From: Bacteroidota bacterium
GTDB taxonomy: Bacteria; Bacteroidota; Ignavibacteria; Kryptoniales; JAKASW01
Reading direction: 5' to 3'
Length of the DNA stretch: 64,000 nt
NCBI GenBank assembly: GCA_021811615.1
Contig: JAJZNW010000061.1
Coordinates: 1-64,000, forward strand
Of the stretch, positions 9,404 through 18,069 are shown one piece after another (position 1 is the stretch's first letter; each line of letters starts with the position of its first letter). The notes under the pieces were generated by a model that searched no databases, was not told where the DNA came from, and was given only the letters and a program-made list of their open reading frames with translations. A program made the translations under genes and the position numbers.

Positions 9404-11496
9404 TTGAGATAAAGCATTTTTCGTATTTTTGAATAGCTATCGTCTGTCAGCCTGTAAAAATAAACCCCGCTCGGCAAGCTGCCGGCATTGAATGTTACCG
9501 AATATCTCCCCGCCTCCTCCCTTCCATCGACGAGCGTCGCGACGGTTCTTCCAAGGACGTCATACACCTTGAGCGTCACGTGCCCCGCGTCAGCGAGCCG
9601 GTATTCGATTTGAGTCGTCGGATTGAAAGGGTCTGGAAAGTTCTGCCCCAGCGAGAGACTATTCGGAAGGCCGTTTTGCCCGCCGTTGACGGCTGTTATA
9701 GTCGTATCAAGCTGGATCACTACCATGCTCCAATAAAGAAGACCCGGCAGAGTAAGAGAGACTGTGTTCCCTGTTTGGACGAAAGGAATGCTGACGGGCG
9801 ACCCACCATAGAAATCGGGTGAAGCCGTCCAGATATTACTTATCCTGGTAGTCTCGGGGAAATCCAGCCTGATTTCCGAAAGCGTGTCCGGATAAGTTTG
9901 GGTACCGTACCTGTCGCGCCAGGCCATGGAATTTGCATTAGTAAAGTTCACCAGATTCAGTATTACAAGATTGCCCTTCGTCGCGATCCGACTCCAGACT
10001 GAACCGCGCAACGGCTGCGACGAGAGAGCCAGTGAAGTCGAACCGGTTTCTGCAGAGAGGGGCAAAGATACGACCGTTTCTTTATCTCTCAGCAGGTTCT
10101 CATAACCGACCATGAAATCGTAATAATGGACGAGATCATTCTCAAGAGAAACTGTCATAGAAAGTTTTGCGGATGGGAAGTACTCATTCGACAGCATATG
10201 TTCGCCCAATTCGAGGTGATCGCCGCCCGCCGCAAATATCACGGCATCGGTGAAGAGCACGCCTGGAGTGTTGAAGTAACCGCTCGACAAATTATAATCC
10301 ATGTAAGCGGCGAGGACCGTGCTGAGCCTGTTCTGACTGTAGGTAGAGTTGTCGCTTATGATTTTCACGAGATCGCCGTAAGTACTGTCCGGGTCCCACA
10401 CCTCGGTATAGAGGAAGTCGACAGGTGCCTGGGCAATTTCCTGCTGACCGTACTGGCCCACCGCATTCATGACAAGATCGACGTTCAGTTGCGATTTCGC
10501 CTGGGAAAGGAAGGACGCAAACGTGCTCGTCGGATCGACAGGCTGTCCCGCGTAGTTATAAAGCGATCCAAGATAGCCGAGTTGATCCACATGCCAGCCA
10601 TCGAACGGGATGGCAAGGAAAGCTTTACGTTCCTGCGCAAAGATATAATCTCTCCAGTCCTGGTTGCCCGGGTCCATGACATACAGGTTGCTGGCCCAGC
10701 TGCTCGGCAGCTGATAGAATTCCGGCGATTGGTGATTCGGGTCCTGGAACAGTCGCCATGAATCGCTTGCCCCGTCCTGGTCCGCGTTCCCGTAGGCGCC
10801 GTATAGAAGGTTGTAATTCATCGCCTTCATGCCTCTCCGGTGGGCGGCGTTGATGTAACCCTCCACGGTCGAAAGGTAGTTCGTGCGATTCGCGATATCG
10901 TTCCACGACGGGCTCGGATCCTGAACGGTTCCTGCCAAAGGCTGGTTATGCTCGTACTGCCAGTCGTAAAACTGAATCCCGTTTATATGGTACCGGTTCA
11001 GGACAGAGATCGTGCTGTCGATTTCTTCCTGAGGCATATTTTGATAGCTCGAAAGGAAGCCGTATCGCGGGAACTTACTCCAGTTTGAAGAGACATCGAT
11101 TCCGATGTCTGTGTAATCGAGCAGGTTACCGGAATCATACAAAGAGACCTCCGCAATATATCCGCGGTAGTCGATACCCGGGACCTGCCAGCTCCAGGAA
11201 ACGCTGTCGGGGTTCTGGACGACCAGGGTATCGCTCCCAACGAGGGTGTCCAAATGTTCGTAAGCAATTACGAGTGTCTTACCATGAGCAGGCTGCCGGA
11301 AAGCGACCGTAAACTCTGCAGGCTCGAGCGGCGAGTATCGGGCCTTGTCAGTCGAGACGGAAGAGAACCACTTTCCCTGATCGCCCCCCACATAAGCGGC
11401 GGGCTGCTGCGCCATGACGGGAAAGGTCCCGAGCAGCAGAAGCGTGAAGAGCGCAGCGGTATTGATCATAGTGTCTTTGTAAGTAGTCGCTTTCAT
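9400..11496 (-). CDS. Secreted GH66 dextranase / cycloisomaltooligosaccharide glucanotransferase-like enzyme, T9SS cargo
   Basis: The protein (about 698 aa from ATG 11496) has the features of glycoside hydrolase family 66, which acts on alpha-1,6-glucan (dextran). An N-terminal beta-domain (about 35-140) precedes a barrel starting at FPRYGFLSSYQ and YHINGIQFYDWQY. The likely nucleophile is Asp in GWHVDQLGY (about residue 304) and the acid/base is Glu in FLYTEVWDPD (about 365), the positions expected for the family. A T9SS sorting domain (QNFPDPFNPTTQIEYRL, ending KMLYLK) closes the protein. The frame stays open to 11673, but the signal peptide (NTAALFTLLLLGTFPVMAQ) starts soon after ATG 11496 or ATG 11469, so the longer form is unlikely. 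Hydrolase and cyclising transferase cannot be told apart by eye. Confidence 0.85.
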   Translation of the reverse strand: MKATTYKDTMINTAALFTLLLLGTFPVMAQQPAAYVGGDQGKWFSSVSTDKARYSPLEPAEFTVAFRQPAHGKTLVIAYEHLDTLVGSDTLVVQNPDSVSWSWQVPGIDYRGYIAEVSLYDSGNLLDYTDIGIDVSSNWSKFPRYGFLSSYQNMPQEEIDSTISVLNRYHINGIQFYDWQYEHNQPLAGTVQDPSPSWNDIANRTNYLSTVEGYINAAHRRGMKAMNYNLLYGAYGNADQDGASDSWRLFQDPNHQSPEFYQLPSSWASNLYVMDPGNQDWRDYIFAQERKAFLAIPFDGWHVDQLGYLGSLYNYAGQPVDPTSTFASFLSQAKSQLNVDLVMNAVGQYGQQEIAQAPVDFLYTEVWDPDSTYGDLVKIISDNSTYSQNRLSTVLAAYMDYNLSSGYFNTPGVLFTDAVIFAAGGDHLELGEHMLSNEYFPSAKLSMTVSLENDLVHYYDFMVGYENLLRDKETVVSLPLSAETGSTSLALSSQPLRGSVWSRIATKGNLVILNLVNFTNANSMAWRDRYGTQTYPDTLSEIRLDFPETTRISNIWTASPDFYGGSPVSIPFVQTGNTVSLTLPGLLYWSMVVIQLDTTITAVNGGQNGLPNSLSLGQNFPDPFNPTTQIEYRLADAGHVTLKVYDVLGRTVATLVDGREEAGRYSVTFNAGSLPSGVYFYRLTDDSYSKIRKMLYLK

Positions 11497-11633
11497 AACA
11501 GATTTCGGACGCCCGAAATAGCGTCGTCCGGCATTTGCGTACTGAGACACCGGCGCAAAAGGAGAGTGATCAAGCTGCGACAATTCGCGCCGGAGAAATT
11601 TTGCGAAATAACATCCGTGTATGAAGAAATAGC

Positions 11634-11664
11634 CGTGCAGGTCCGCAGCAAGCGGACCTGCACG
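11634..11664 (-). terminator. Perfect 13-bp hairpin after the cassette A starch-binding gene
   Basis: CGTGCAGGTCCGC and its exact reverse complement flank a 5-base loop (AGCAA). The hairpin starts about 47 bases after the stop at 11711 and precedes the GH66 gene. Only a weak T-rich stretch follows on the minus strand, so it may be a leaky terminator or a 3'-end stabiliser rather than a full stop. A comparable 12-bp hairpin follows the paralogous gene in cassette B. Confidence 0.55.
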
Positions 11665-11710
11665 ATAAGCCAACCGATCAGTTAGCCCGGCCGGTTAGTC
11701 TGGCGGAACA

Positions 11711-13234
11711 TTACTTTAGCAGCATCATTTTTCTGGTGCTGGTAAATCTTCCCGCCTCCAGCCGATAGAAATAAACACCGCTGGCAAACCTGTCGGCATT
11801 GAAGTTTACTTCATAGGTGCCGGCTCTCTGCATTCCGCTGTAGAGGGTAGCCACCTTTTCGCCGAGGACGTTGTAAACGGTCAGTGAAACCTGAGCGGCT
11901 CTCGGGACCGAATATCGAATCATCGTTGTGGGGTTGAAAGGATTCGGATAATTCTGATCGAGCGTAAACGACTGCGGTATCTGCTTCGGAAGACTTTGCA
12001 CCGCAGTGAGAACCGTAGTGGTATCGAGATAATTCCCGAAGATGTTAGTCGTCAGCCTGATCGGCGCGGTGCCTGCAGAATCGGGGATAAGCATCTGATG
12101 GTTATCGAAGTTATCCGTCGTATTCTCCTCGTTCTGCTCGACTCCCGTTGAAGGGTAGCCCGGGTGGTAGAACGCGCTGTACATGAACCACACTTTGTTG
12201 ACGGAGCCCTTCGGGAAGGTGAACGTGCCGGAGTAAATCGAATCGCCGGCTTTGAGGTCACCGTGAGTGCCGTCGTCGTAGAGCAAAAGCGATTGCATGG
12301 AATCAGCCCACGGCTGGGCGTACAACCACGACAGGGGCGGCTCGCTTCCGCCGATGACAACGCTGTCGATCGACGGGAACGGCTTTCCAGTGATCGCGTC
12401 GATGGCGTGTTTCATGTTCACCGAGAAGATCACGGTCACCGGCGTCTTCAAAACTCCAGTGATGCCGTCGAAGAACCTCGTCGGTAAAGTGCTGTCTCTC
12501 CCGGTAAAGACGAGGGGGTAGTTCGCTCCGTGAGGGCCTTCTTCCCATCCGCCGTTAGGAGGAAGAGGTGCTACGGTCCTCGTGGTTTGGATGAAGTACT
12601 TATAACCGGAGGTATCATTCGGCGTGGCTATCGCGTTCACGTTTGCCGAATAATAGCCGGGTTCCAGCTGGTTCTCCGTCATCTCGGTTCCGGGTCCCCA
12701 ACCACCGGGGATGATGTCCCCGCGCAGGAAGACCTTGTCGCCGCTGTCAGGCTGGAAGTATCCAGTCTGTTCCATGAACGACATGTTTACGGTGAATGTT
12801 AGATTGGCCTGCACGTCGACGACGGTGTCCATGTTGAAATAGGTAACAGGGAGCGTCTGCGCACCGGATACCAGCTTGAACCAGCGGTTGCCTCCGATAT
12901 TCGGGCTCGGTACTGTGCTCTCCCAGTTATCCAGTCCGGCATGAGTCTCAACGAATTTGTACTGCAGGGTGTCATTGACCAGAGAATCTGGCATGTCGAT
13001 AGTAACCGTGTAGATCGTGTCGCTGGCGTTCTTAGTCATCAAACCGGTGTACCCGCCCCACCCGTTGAATGAACCGCGAACTTCGACACTATCGGTGCTG
13101 ATATTGAAGAGACCGCTCAGAGCCTGGTATTTCATGTTCAGCTGGAACGTAACCGAGTTCTGGGCGTACGCCAATGGGACACTCATCAGCATGGCGACAA
13201 GCGCGATGCAGAAAGCCTTAGCCTTGTGTCTCAT
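11711..13234 (-). CDS. Secreted multi-module starch-binding-like protein with T9SS sorting domain (cassette A)
   Basis: The 507-aa protein has a signal peptide (about 1-24, ending AYAQ) and three beta-sandwich modules: one with [13 protein letters not shown] (about 26-130), one with [15 protein letters not shown] (about 145-250) and one with [14 protein letters not shown] and [13 protein letters not shown] (about 268-385). These resemble CBM20/CBM48-type starch-binding or SusE/SusF-like surface modules. A T9SS type A domain ([13 protein letters not shown], ending KMMLLK) closes it. No catalytic domain is present, so a surface glycan-binding role is inferred. A strong AAAAGGAGG ribosome site precedes the ATG. 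It is the last gene of cassette A and a paralogue of 45152-46699. Which glucan it binds is not shown by sequence. Confidence 0.8.
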   Translation of the reverse strand: MRHKAKAFCIALVAMLMSVPLAYAQNSVTFQLNMKYQALSGLFNISTDSVEVRGSFNGWGGYTGLMTKNASDTIYTVTIDMPDSLVNDTLQYKFVETHAGLDNWESTVPSPNIGGNRWFKLVSGAQTLPVTYFNMDTVVDVQANLTFTVNMSFMEQTGYFQPDSGDKVFLRGDIIPGGWGPGTEMTENQLEPGYYSANVNAIATPNDTSGYKYFIQTTRTVAPLPPNGGWEEGPHGANYPLVFTGRDSTLPTRFFDGITGVLKTPVTVIFSVNMKHAIDAITGKPFPSIDSVVIGGSEPPLSWLYAQPWADSMQSLLLYDDGTHGDLKAGDSIYSGTFTFPKGSVNKVWFMYSAFYHPGYPSTGVEQNEENTTDNFDNHQMLIPDSAGTAPIRLTTNIFGNYLDTTTVLTAVQSLPKQIPQSFTLDQNYPNPFNPTTMIRYSVPRAAQVSLTVYNVLGEKVATLYSGMQRAGTYEVNFNADRFASGVYFYRLEAGRFTSTRKMMLLK

Positions 13235-13354
13235 GTTTACCTCCTTTTGGTTGTTAGTTGTACTTGTGAGAATGCTCCGTGGTATGGATCCCGAAATACA
13301 CGCGGGGGGGATTCCTTCAAAATCAAGAGCTTCGTCGGACTAAAGAATTTCAAA

Positions 13355-14368
13355 TCACACTCCTATTGTCAGCGAAAATTCCTGAAGGTTTTTCAGCAGC
13401 CCGAAATCCTCGTAGCCATAATCGAGCCTGAGTCTCAGGTTCATTGAGACTTCGTATCTTATGCCTACGCCCAAAGTAAGCCCCTCCTGGCTGTTCGGAA
13501 GGAAGAGAGACTTATAGCCGGCCCGAAGATACAGGAATTTGTTCCACGAATACTCGGCACCGACATTCATACTCTGGAGCTCGTTGCTCGGGTGGACGGC
13601 ATCCACTGCGAGAGTCAGCCGGTTCGTTCGTGAATGCACGACATCCATTGCCAGGCCGACACGGAAGAAGAGAGGAAGAGGGTATGAATTTGTGTAGTAC
13701 TCGGCCGGTATGTTCTTGTTATTACCCGCCATCGAGGGGGAAGGATCGTACGAGACCAGAAGGTCTGTACCGCCCATCGACATCTCCGTACCGAAATTTG
13801 CGATGTCCATCCCGATCTTCATATTGTTGAACGGCGTTATATACAGGACACCGGCATCGACGGCCCAGCCGGTTGCCGACTCGTGCCAGATGTTTTGCAT
13901 TATCATCTTCCCTGTCCCGCCGATAGAGAACCTGTCGGTGAGATTCCTGGCGTAGGTGAGTCCCACGGCCCAGTCGCTCGCGCTCCAGGTCTCCCCTGTC
14001 CCGTTGGGTTGCGAGACTGTCGTAACCAGGTCGCTCCCGTAATCGAGCTCCGTAACGGCAAGTCCGATCGCGTCGTCCTGGTCGATGGCGACGACTCCCG
14101 CAAAATAGTTGTAGCTTGTGCCGACGAGATAGTCAGTGTGTTCGAGGAGAAAAGCTGTCCGGCCGGTTCTTGCAATACCCGACGGATTCCAGTAAAGGGC
14201 AGATGGGTCGTTTGCGACAGCGGTAAAAGCTCCGCCCATACCTACGGCTCGCGGGCCTGCGGCGATCCCGAGGAACGGGGCCGCCGTCGTGCCGACTTTA
14301 TTCTGAGAAAATGCCTGTGCCGCGCTTAGCATAATCACCACGGCTGCAGCTAACGTCTTTAATTTCAT
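13355..14368 (-). CDS. PorV/PorQ-family outer-membrane beta-barrel protein (cassette A)
   Basis: The 337-aa protein (from ATG 14368) has a signal peptide ending AFSQ and the family signature NKVGTTAAPFLGI followed by AVANDPSALYWNPSG, typical of PorV/PorQ (UPF0164-like) barrels. PorV in known T9SS binds cargo C-terminal domains after export and hands them to the attachment machinery. The ATG at 14368 has GAGG six bases upstream and gives a clean signal peptide; another ATG at 14380 directly abuts the stop of the upstream gene but has no ribosome site. Here the gene sits inside a glycan cassette rather than beside T9SS core genes, suggesting a substrate- or partner-specific paralogue (inference). 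Its counterpart is 46870-47877. Confidence 0.85.
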   Translation of the reverse strand: MKLKTLAAAVVIMLSAAQAFSQNKVGTTAAPFLGIAAGPRAVGMGGAFTAVANDPSALYWNPSGIARTGRTAFLLEHTDYLVGTSYNYFAGVVAIDQDDAIGLAVTELDYGSDLVTTVSQPNGTGETWSASDWAVGLTYARNLTDRFSIGGTGKMIMQNIWHESATGWAVDAGVLYITPFNNMKIGMDIANFGTEMSMGGTDLLVSYDPSPSMAGNNKNIPAEYYTNSYPLPLFFRVGLAMDVVHSRTNRLTLAVDAVHPSNELQSMNVGAEYSWNKFLYLRAGYKSLFLPNSQEGLTLGVGIRYEVSMNLRLRLDYGYEDFGLLKNLQEFSLTIGV

Positions 14369-14380
14369 TTGCGGCCTCAT

Positions 14381-17300
14381 CTACTTTATGATCGCTATTT
14401 TGCCGTACTTCTGACCAACTCCCGGCGCATCTACCAGGTAGAAGTAAACGCCGTAAGCCACCGACAGGTTATCCGTCGTCCTGAGATCCCAATTCACCGC
14501 ACCGTTAGCTATATCCTGACCGGGAGGCATAGTAAGCTTCCTGATCAGCTGACCTGCGGCGTCGAAGATGTAGATGGTACTGTTGGCGGGCAGATGTATA
14601 AACGTAATTTTTCTCGTCCCGCGGCCGCTGTTAATTCCCGGAGGCAGAGGAAGCTCCTGCGTCGTAGCAGCGACGTACGGGTTAGGCACCACCCTGATCA
14701 TACCGAGCTGGTTTTCCGCGAGCGACTTGTTCAACGAATCCGAGTGAGCCTTGAATGAGAACACATCCCCTTTCCTGAACGGCTTATCCGTCAGCAAGTT
14801 GAATGTGGCGGCGTTGCTGCTCGGCAGCTGAATCGTGGTATCGCCTTTGAAGCTGACATACCAGCCGAAGTTCGGCTTTCCGTTCGTGAAGCTCGGGATG
14901 ATTATTATGACGAGGTTCTTCGTCGGAGGCGAGAGAAGGTTATTGACCACCTGCGCATAGGCGAACTTGGCATAGCCACCCGTCGTGAGATTCTTTATTC
15001 TGAAGTTTACGGGCTGGGCCGTCAACCCATCTGCAGGGACCGCCGTAGAGGTATCGACGCCGACATTTTGACTGAAGACCAGCTGGTAATCCGAAGGGTC
15101 GTACGTGCTCGGAAGGAGTCCTCCGAGAGTGAAGACGCCTGCTTCATAAGGATAGGCCTTCGCAAGAGCCGGCGTGTTCCATCCGAACAGGGAATCGGAA
15201 GTTGCAAGCTGAGTGCTGTCATTATTGAAAGTCACCCGCATCCCGTCAAACAACGGAGGCTGCTCATCCAGCTGATCTACCGACGCATTAGCGATAAGAG
15301 TATCGCCTGAGGTCACGTCGGTCACCGTGTAGGACTGTGTGTCGTGAAGGTAGGTAGCGGTCTTCGACTGGTTTTGCGGCGTGTAAGAAACGGAGGTATC
15401 GCTGAAAGTAATATTGAAAACATGACCGTCGACGGTTCTCAAAGCCTGTGGATTCACGATTTGCAAATCCACCGAGCCTGTTCCGTAAGTCGGTGTTTCA
15501 TGATATATAGAGCCGCCGTTGGCAGGCATATAGCCGGCCATCGGTGCCTGCGGGGTAACGTAAGCGACATTGACATCGCAATGTGGTACGCCTTGGGCGT
15601 CGAGCGTCACGAACTTCGAACATTCTGCCGGATAGATGTTCTCGGAAGCATTTCCCATCGTGTAGGAAGTAACCGCGTAATAATAACCCTGGCCATTCTG
15701 CAGTCCGCTGTCGACGAAGGTGTGTACCAGCCCGATGTCATTGCCGAGATAATATCTCGGAAGATCCGCAAGTGTCTGCGTCTGCGGGAGGAAGTAACCA
15801 CGTATGCCGTCCTTGAGGTCGTACGTCGCAATAGCCTGTCCGCCTCCTTCGGTGAAGCCAGGATCGGTGGAGCGGTAAATCTTGTACCCTTCGAATGTAT
15901 GCTGCTGAGATGTATCCTGGATCGAGGTATCCCTGAAATGTTCAGCGGTGCTGTCCCAAAGGAGAGTGACCTTATGATCGCCGGGTATCGCTATGAGATT
16001 CGGTTTTGGAGGGGCTTTTGTGAAATTGTAATTGTTGTTGTAAATATCCTGGACTATCTGTTTGTTCTGGAAGAGGGTCGAGCTGTCTGCGCCGAACACC
16101 AACGCCATTGAAAATCTTTCCGTATGGAGCGGCGGCATCGGGAAATAGCCCGAAGCAAAGGCGAAGTTTCCTGCTTCCGGCACGTCAGGGATCACGTCGA
16201 AGTAACCGGGCGTCATCACATTCCACATTACCTCACTGTTGCTCATGTTCGGCGAGCCTGAAACCGTGAAGTAGCTGAAGCTTGTAAGACCCAGCTGATC
16301 GGATTCTTCGACGTCCGTTTGATCGAAATGGGGCTCGCCGATATTGTCCGTAGGAATCCCGTCGCCCTCATAGTCGTCATGTTGTTTATCCCAGTTTCCG
16401 TTCTCGTCACCAGACCAGTGGGCCGCCTCAATCCCGGGATGCTTGCCGGTAATGGGATCGATGGGAGCGTTGTAATTGGGTACCCACGAGGTTACTTCAT
16501 GGCCGGGGCCGCTGTCCCTTGCCTTGTCTATCATGGTATTGTCGAGTCCTGTTCCCGTCAGGTAGTCCTTGTACGCGAGCGGTCTTATATCCTGCCTGAT
16601 CACATTACCGTTCTGGTCTTTGAAAACCCTTTCGTAGTCCAACTGATAATTCTCGTCGATCAAGCCGTTCAACAGATCGTCATGGCCGTCATTGGGAACC
16701 TGGGTAAGCGTCACGCCATCGTAGATCTTATACGCCTTACCCATCGAATAGACCGTCACCGTATCCGTGGAGCTCTTGAGAAGAGTATCCAGGAGAACGA
16801 TCGACCTGACGTATCTGACCACCTGGAATGGAGCCGTACCTGCCTCTGTGATGGTTTCCGTGGTCGGGGTGATGAGAGCGATCTTGTTGTTGGGCCAATT
16901 CGGATTCGTTCCCGGATCGTTCATGGAAAGAGTTCGTGAAGCGACATAGGTATTGCTGCCGGAATTGAACTGGAAATCGCTTGACGAGAAGACCGGAGCG
17001 CTCGGGTCTTCATTGCTGTTGTTATTGTCAATCCCGTCGTATGGGTTTCCAGGGCTTTCCAGGTAGGCGTAACCAACAAACCCCACGGTGCTCCGAACAC
17101 CAGGTAGCACCTGACTTAACGGGATGAATCCTCTCGCAGTATTATTATCGTTCGCCAGCCAGCTGTAAGCTATGTTGTTGTTCAAATCGAAATACCCGAG
17201 GAGATCCTGGCAGGGAGTGTAGTCGCCGTTGTTGGCGTAGGCACCGCTGCAGGTTCCGATGATTACGCCGAACACGCTCTTGTTGTAGGTAGTCGTACTG

Positions 17301-18052
17301 GTGTTTGTAATATCGTACAGCCAAAAAACGACATCCTGCGCCTGGATCTGGGACCATTGCATCCCGCGAACGGCGACGACTATCCCGATTCCTTTCCTTG
17401 ACGAGTCAGTTGAGTCGGGAATGAACATATCTCTGGTCCGCTGCTGGACGCTGCTGTCCGCAGCATCGTCCATGACGAAATAGCTCTCTTCATCCGCGTT
17501 GAACACACCCTTACCGAAATATCCGTCCCATAAAGCCTTGCCGGTGGCAGGGTCCCTCCAGGACGGGTGGTCGGGCCAGAATGGGGGCCAGCTATTCGGG
17601 TCCTGACTCATTGCGACGGTATCCTGGTTGAGGTTCACGTAGCCGGGTTCGGGTTCAAAGCCTTCGAAAGCTCCGGATGTAGGATCCACTTTCGCGTCCT
17701 GACCGTTCCTCGGTCCTTTCGCGATAGTGACCGAATGTATTGTATCCGGTTTGCCTGTACCGAAGTAATCCCTGACCGGGAGCTGTACTCCGACGAGCGG
17801 CGTGATGTCTCCGACGTAGCTGTCCTTGGTAGCGGGATAGGGCCAGTAGCCGCGGAGGTCGTTCGCGTTCAACCCTGCGATGGAGCCGTCATTGCGAAAA
17901 GAGAGTCCAACCCGGTTGCCGTTCTGAATTCCGAAGCGCGTATAGAGCGCGTTTCCCCAATTCGATCTTGCCCACTGGATCAGTTCCGGGGACTGCGCGA
18001 ACGCCGTCCCGGTGAAGCACAAAACCGCAAGGGCAACAAAAAGTCTTTTCAT
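14381..18052 (-). CDS. Giant secreted protein (about 1223 aa) with FN3 domain and variant sorting domain, partner of TonB receptor (cassette A)
   Basis: Function is not recognised. A signal peptide (MKRLFVALAVLCFTGTAFAQ) is followed by a long region rich in Asp/Asn loops (DGIDNNNSNEDPS, DDLLNGLIDENY, WSGDENGNWD) that look like calcium-binding loops, a fibronectin type III-like domain (about 690-810, GDHKVTLLWDSTAE and FEGYKIYRSTDPGF), beta-rich segments, and a C-terminal FlgD-like sorting domain with the variant motif VPNPYVAATT, ending KYGKIAIIK. ATG 18052 has AGAGG seven bases upstream; a TTG at 18058 is a poorer start. It lies 11-17 bases after the receptor gene and directly before the PorV gene. 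A paralogue of similar length occupies the same place in cassette B. A SusD-like surface role is my inference from position. Confidence 0.75.
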   Translation of the reverse strand: MKRLFVALAVLCFTGTAFAQSPELIQWARSNWGNALYTRFGIQNGNRVGLSFRNDGSIAGLNANDLRGYWPYPATKDSYVGDITPLVGVQLPVRDYFGTGKPDTIHSVTIAKGPRNGQDAKVDPTSGAFEGFEPEPGYVNLNQDTVAMSQDPNSWPPFWPDHPSWRDPATGKALWDGYFGKGVFNADEESYFVMDDAADSSVQQRTRDMFIPDSTDSSRKGIGIVVAVRGMQWSQIQAQDVVFWLYDITNTSTTTYNKSVFGVIIGTCSGAYANNGDYTPCQDLLGYFDLNNNIAYSWLANDNNTARGFIPLSQVLPGVRSTVGFVGYAYLESPGNPYDGIDNNNSNEDPSAPVFSSSDFQFNSGSNTYVASRTLSMNDPGTNPNWPNNKIALITPTTETITEAGTAPFQVVRYVRSIVLLDTLLKSSTDTVTVYSMGKAYKIYDGVTLTQVPNDGHDDLLNGLIDENYQLDYERVFKDQNGNVIRQDIRPLAYKDYLTGTGLDNTMIDKARDSGPGHEVTSWVPNYNAPIDPITGKHPGIEAAHWSGDENGNWDKQHDDYEGDGIPTDNIGEPHFDQTDVEESDQLGLTSFSYFTVSGSPNMSNSEVMWNVMTPGYFDVIPDVPEAGNFAFASGYFPMPPLHTERFSMALVFGADSSTLFQNKQIVQDIYNNNYNFTKAPPKPNLIAIPGDHKVTLLWDSTAEHFRDTSIQDTSQQHTFEGYKIYRSTDPGFTEGGGQAIATYDLKDGIRGYFLPQTQTLADLPRYYLGNDIGLVHTFVDSGLQNGQGYYYAVTSYTMGNASENIYPAECSKFVTLDAQGVPHCDVNVAYVTPQAPMAGYMPANGGSIYHETPTYGTGSVDLQIVNPQALRTVDGHVFNITFSDTSVSYTPQNQSKTATYLHDTQSYTVTDVTSGDTLIANASVDQLDEQPPLFDGMRVTFNNDSTQLATSDSLFGWNTPALAKAYPYEAGVFTLGGLLPSTYDPSDYQLVFSQNVGVDTSTAVPADGLTAQPVNFRIKNLTTGGYAKFAYAQVVNNLLSPPTKNLVIIIIPSFTNGKPNFGWYVSFKGDTTIQLPSSNAATFNLLTDKPFRKGDVFSFKAHSDSLNKSLAENQLGMIRVVPNPYVAATTQELPLPPGINSGRGTRKITFIHLPANSTIYIFDAAGQLIRKLTMPPGQDIANGAVNWDLRTTDNLSVAYGVYFYLVDAPGVGQKYGKIAIIK

Positions 18053-18069
18053 AATCAAACCTCTGGGCT

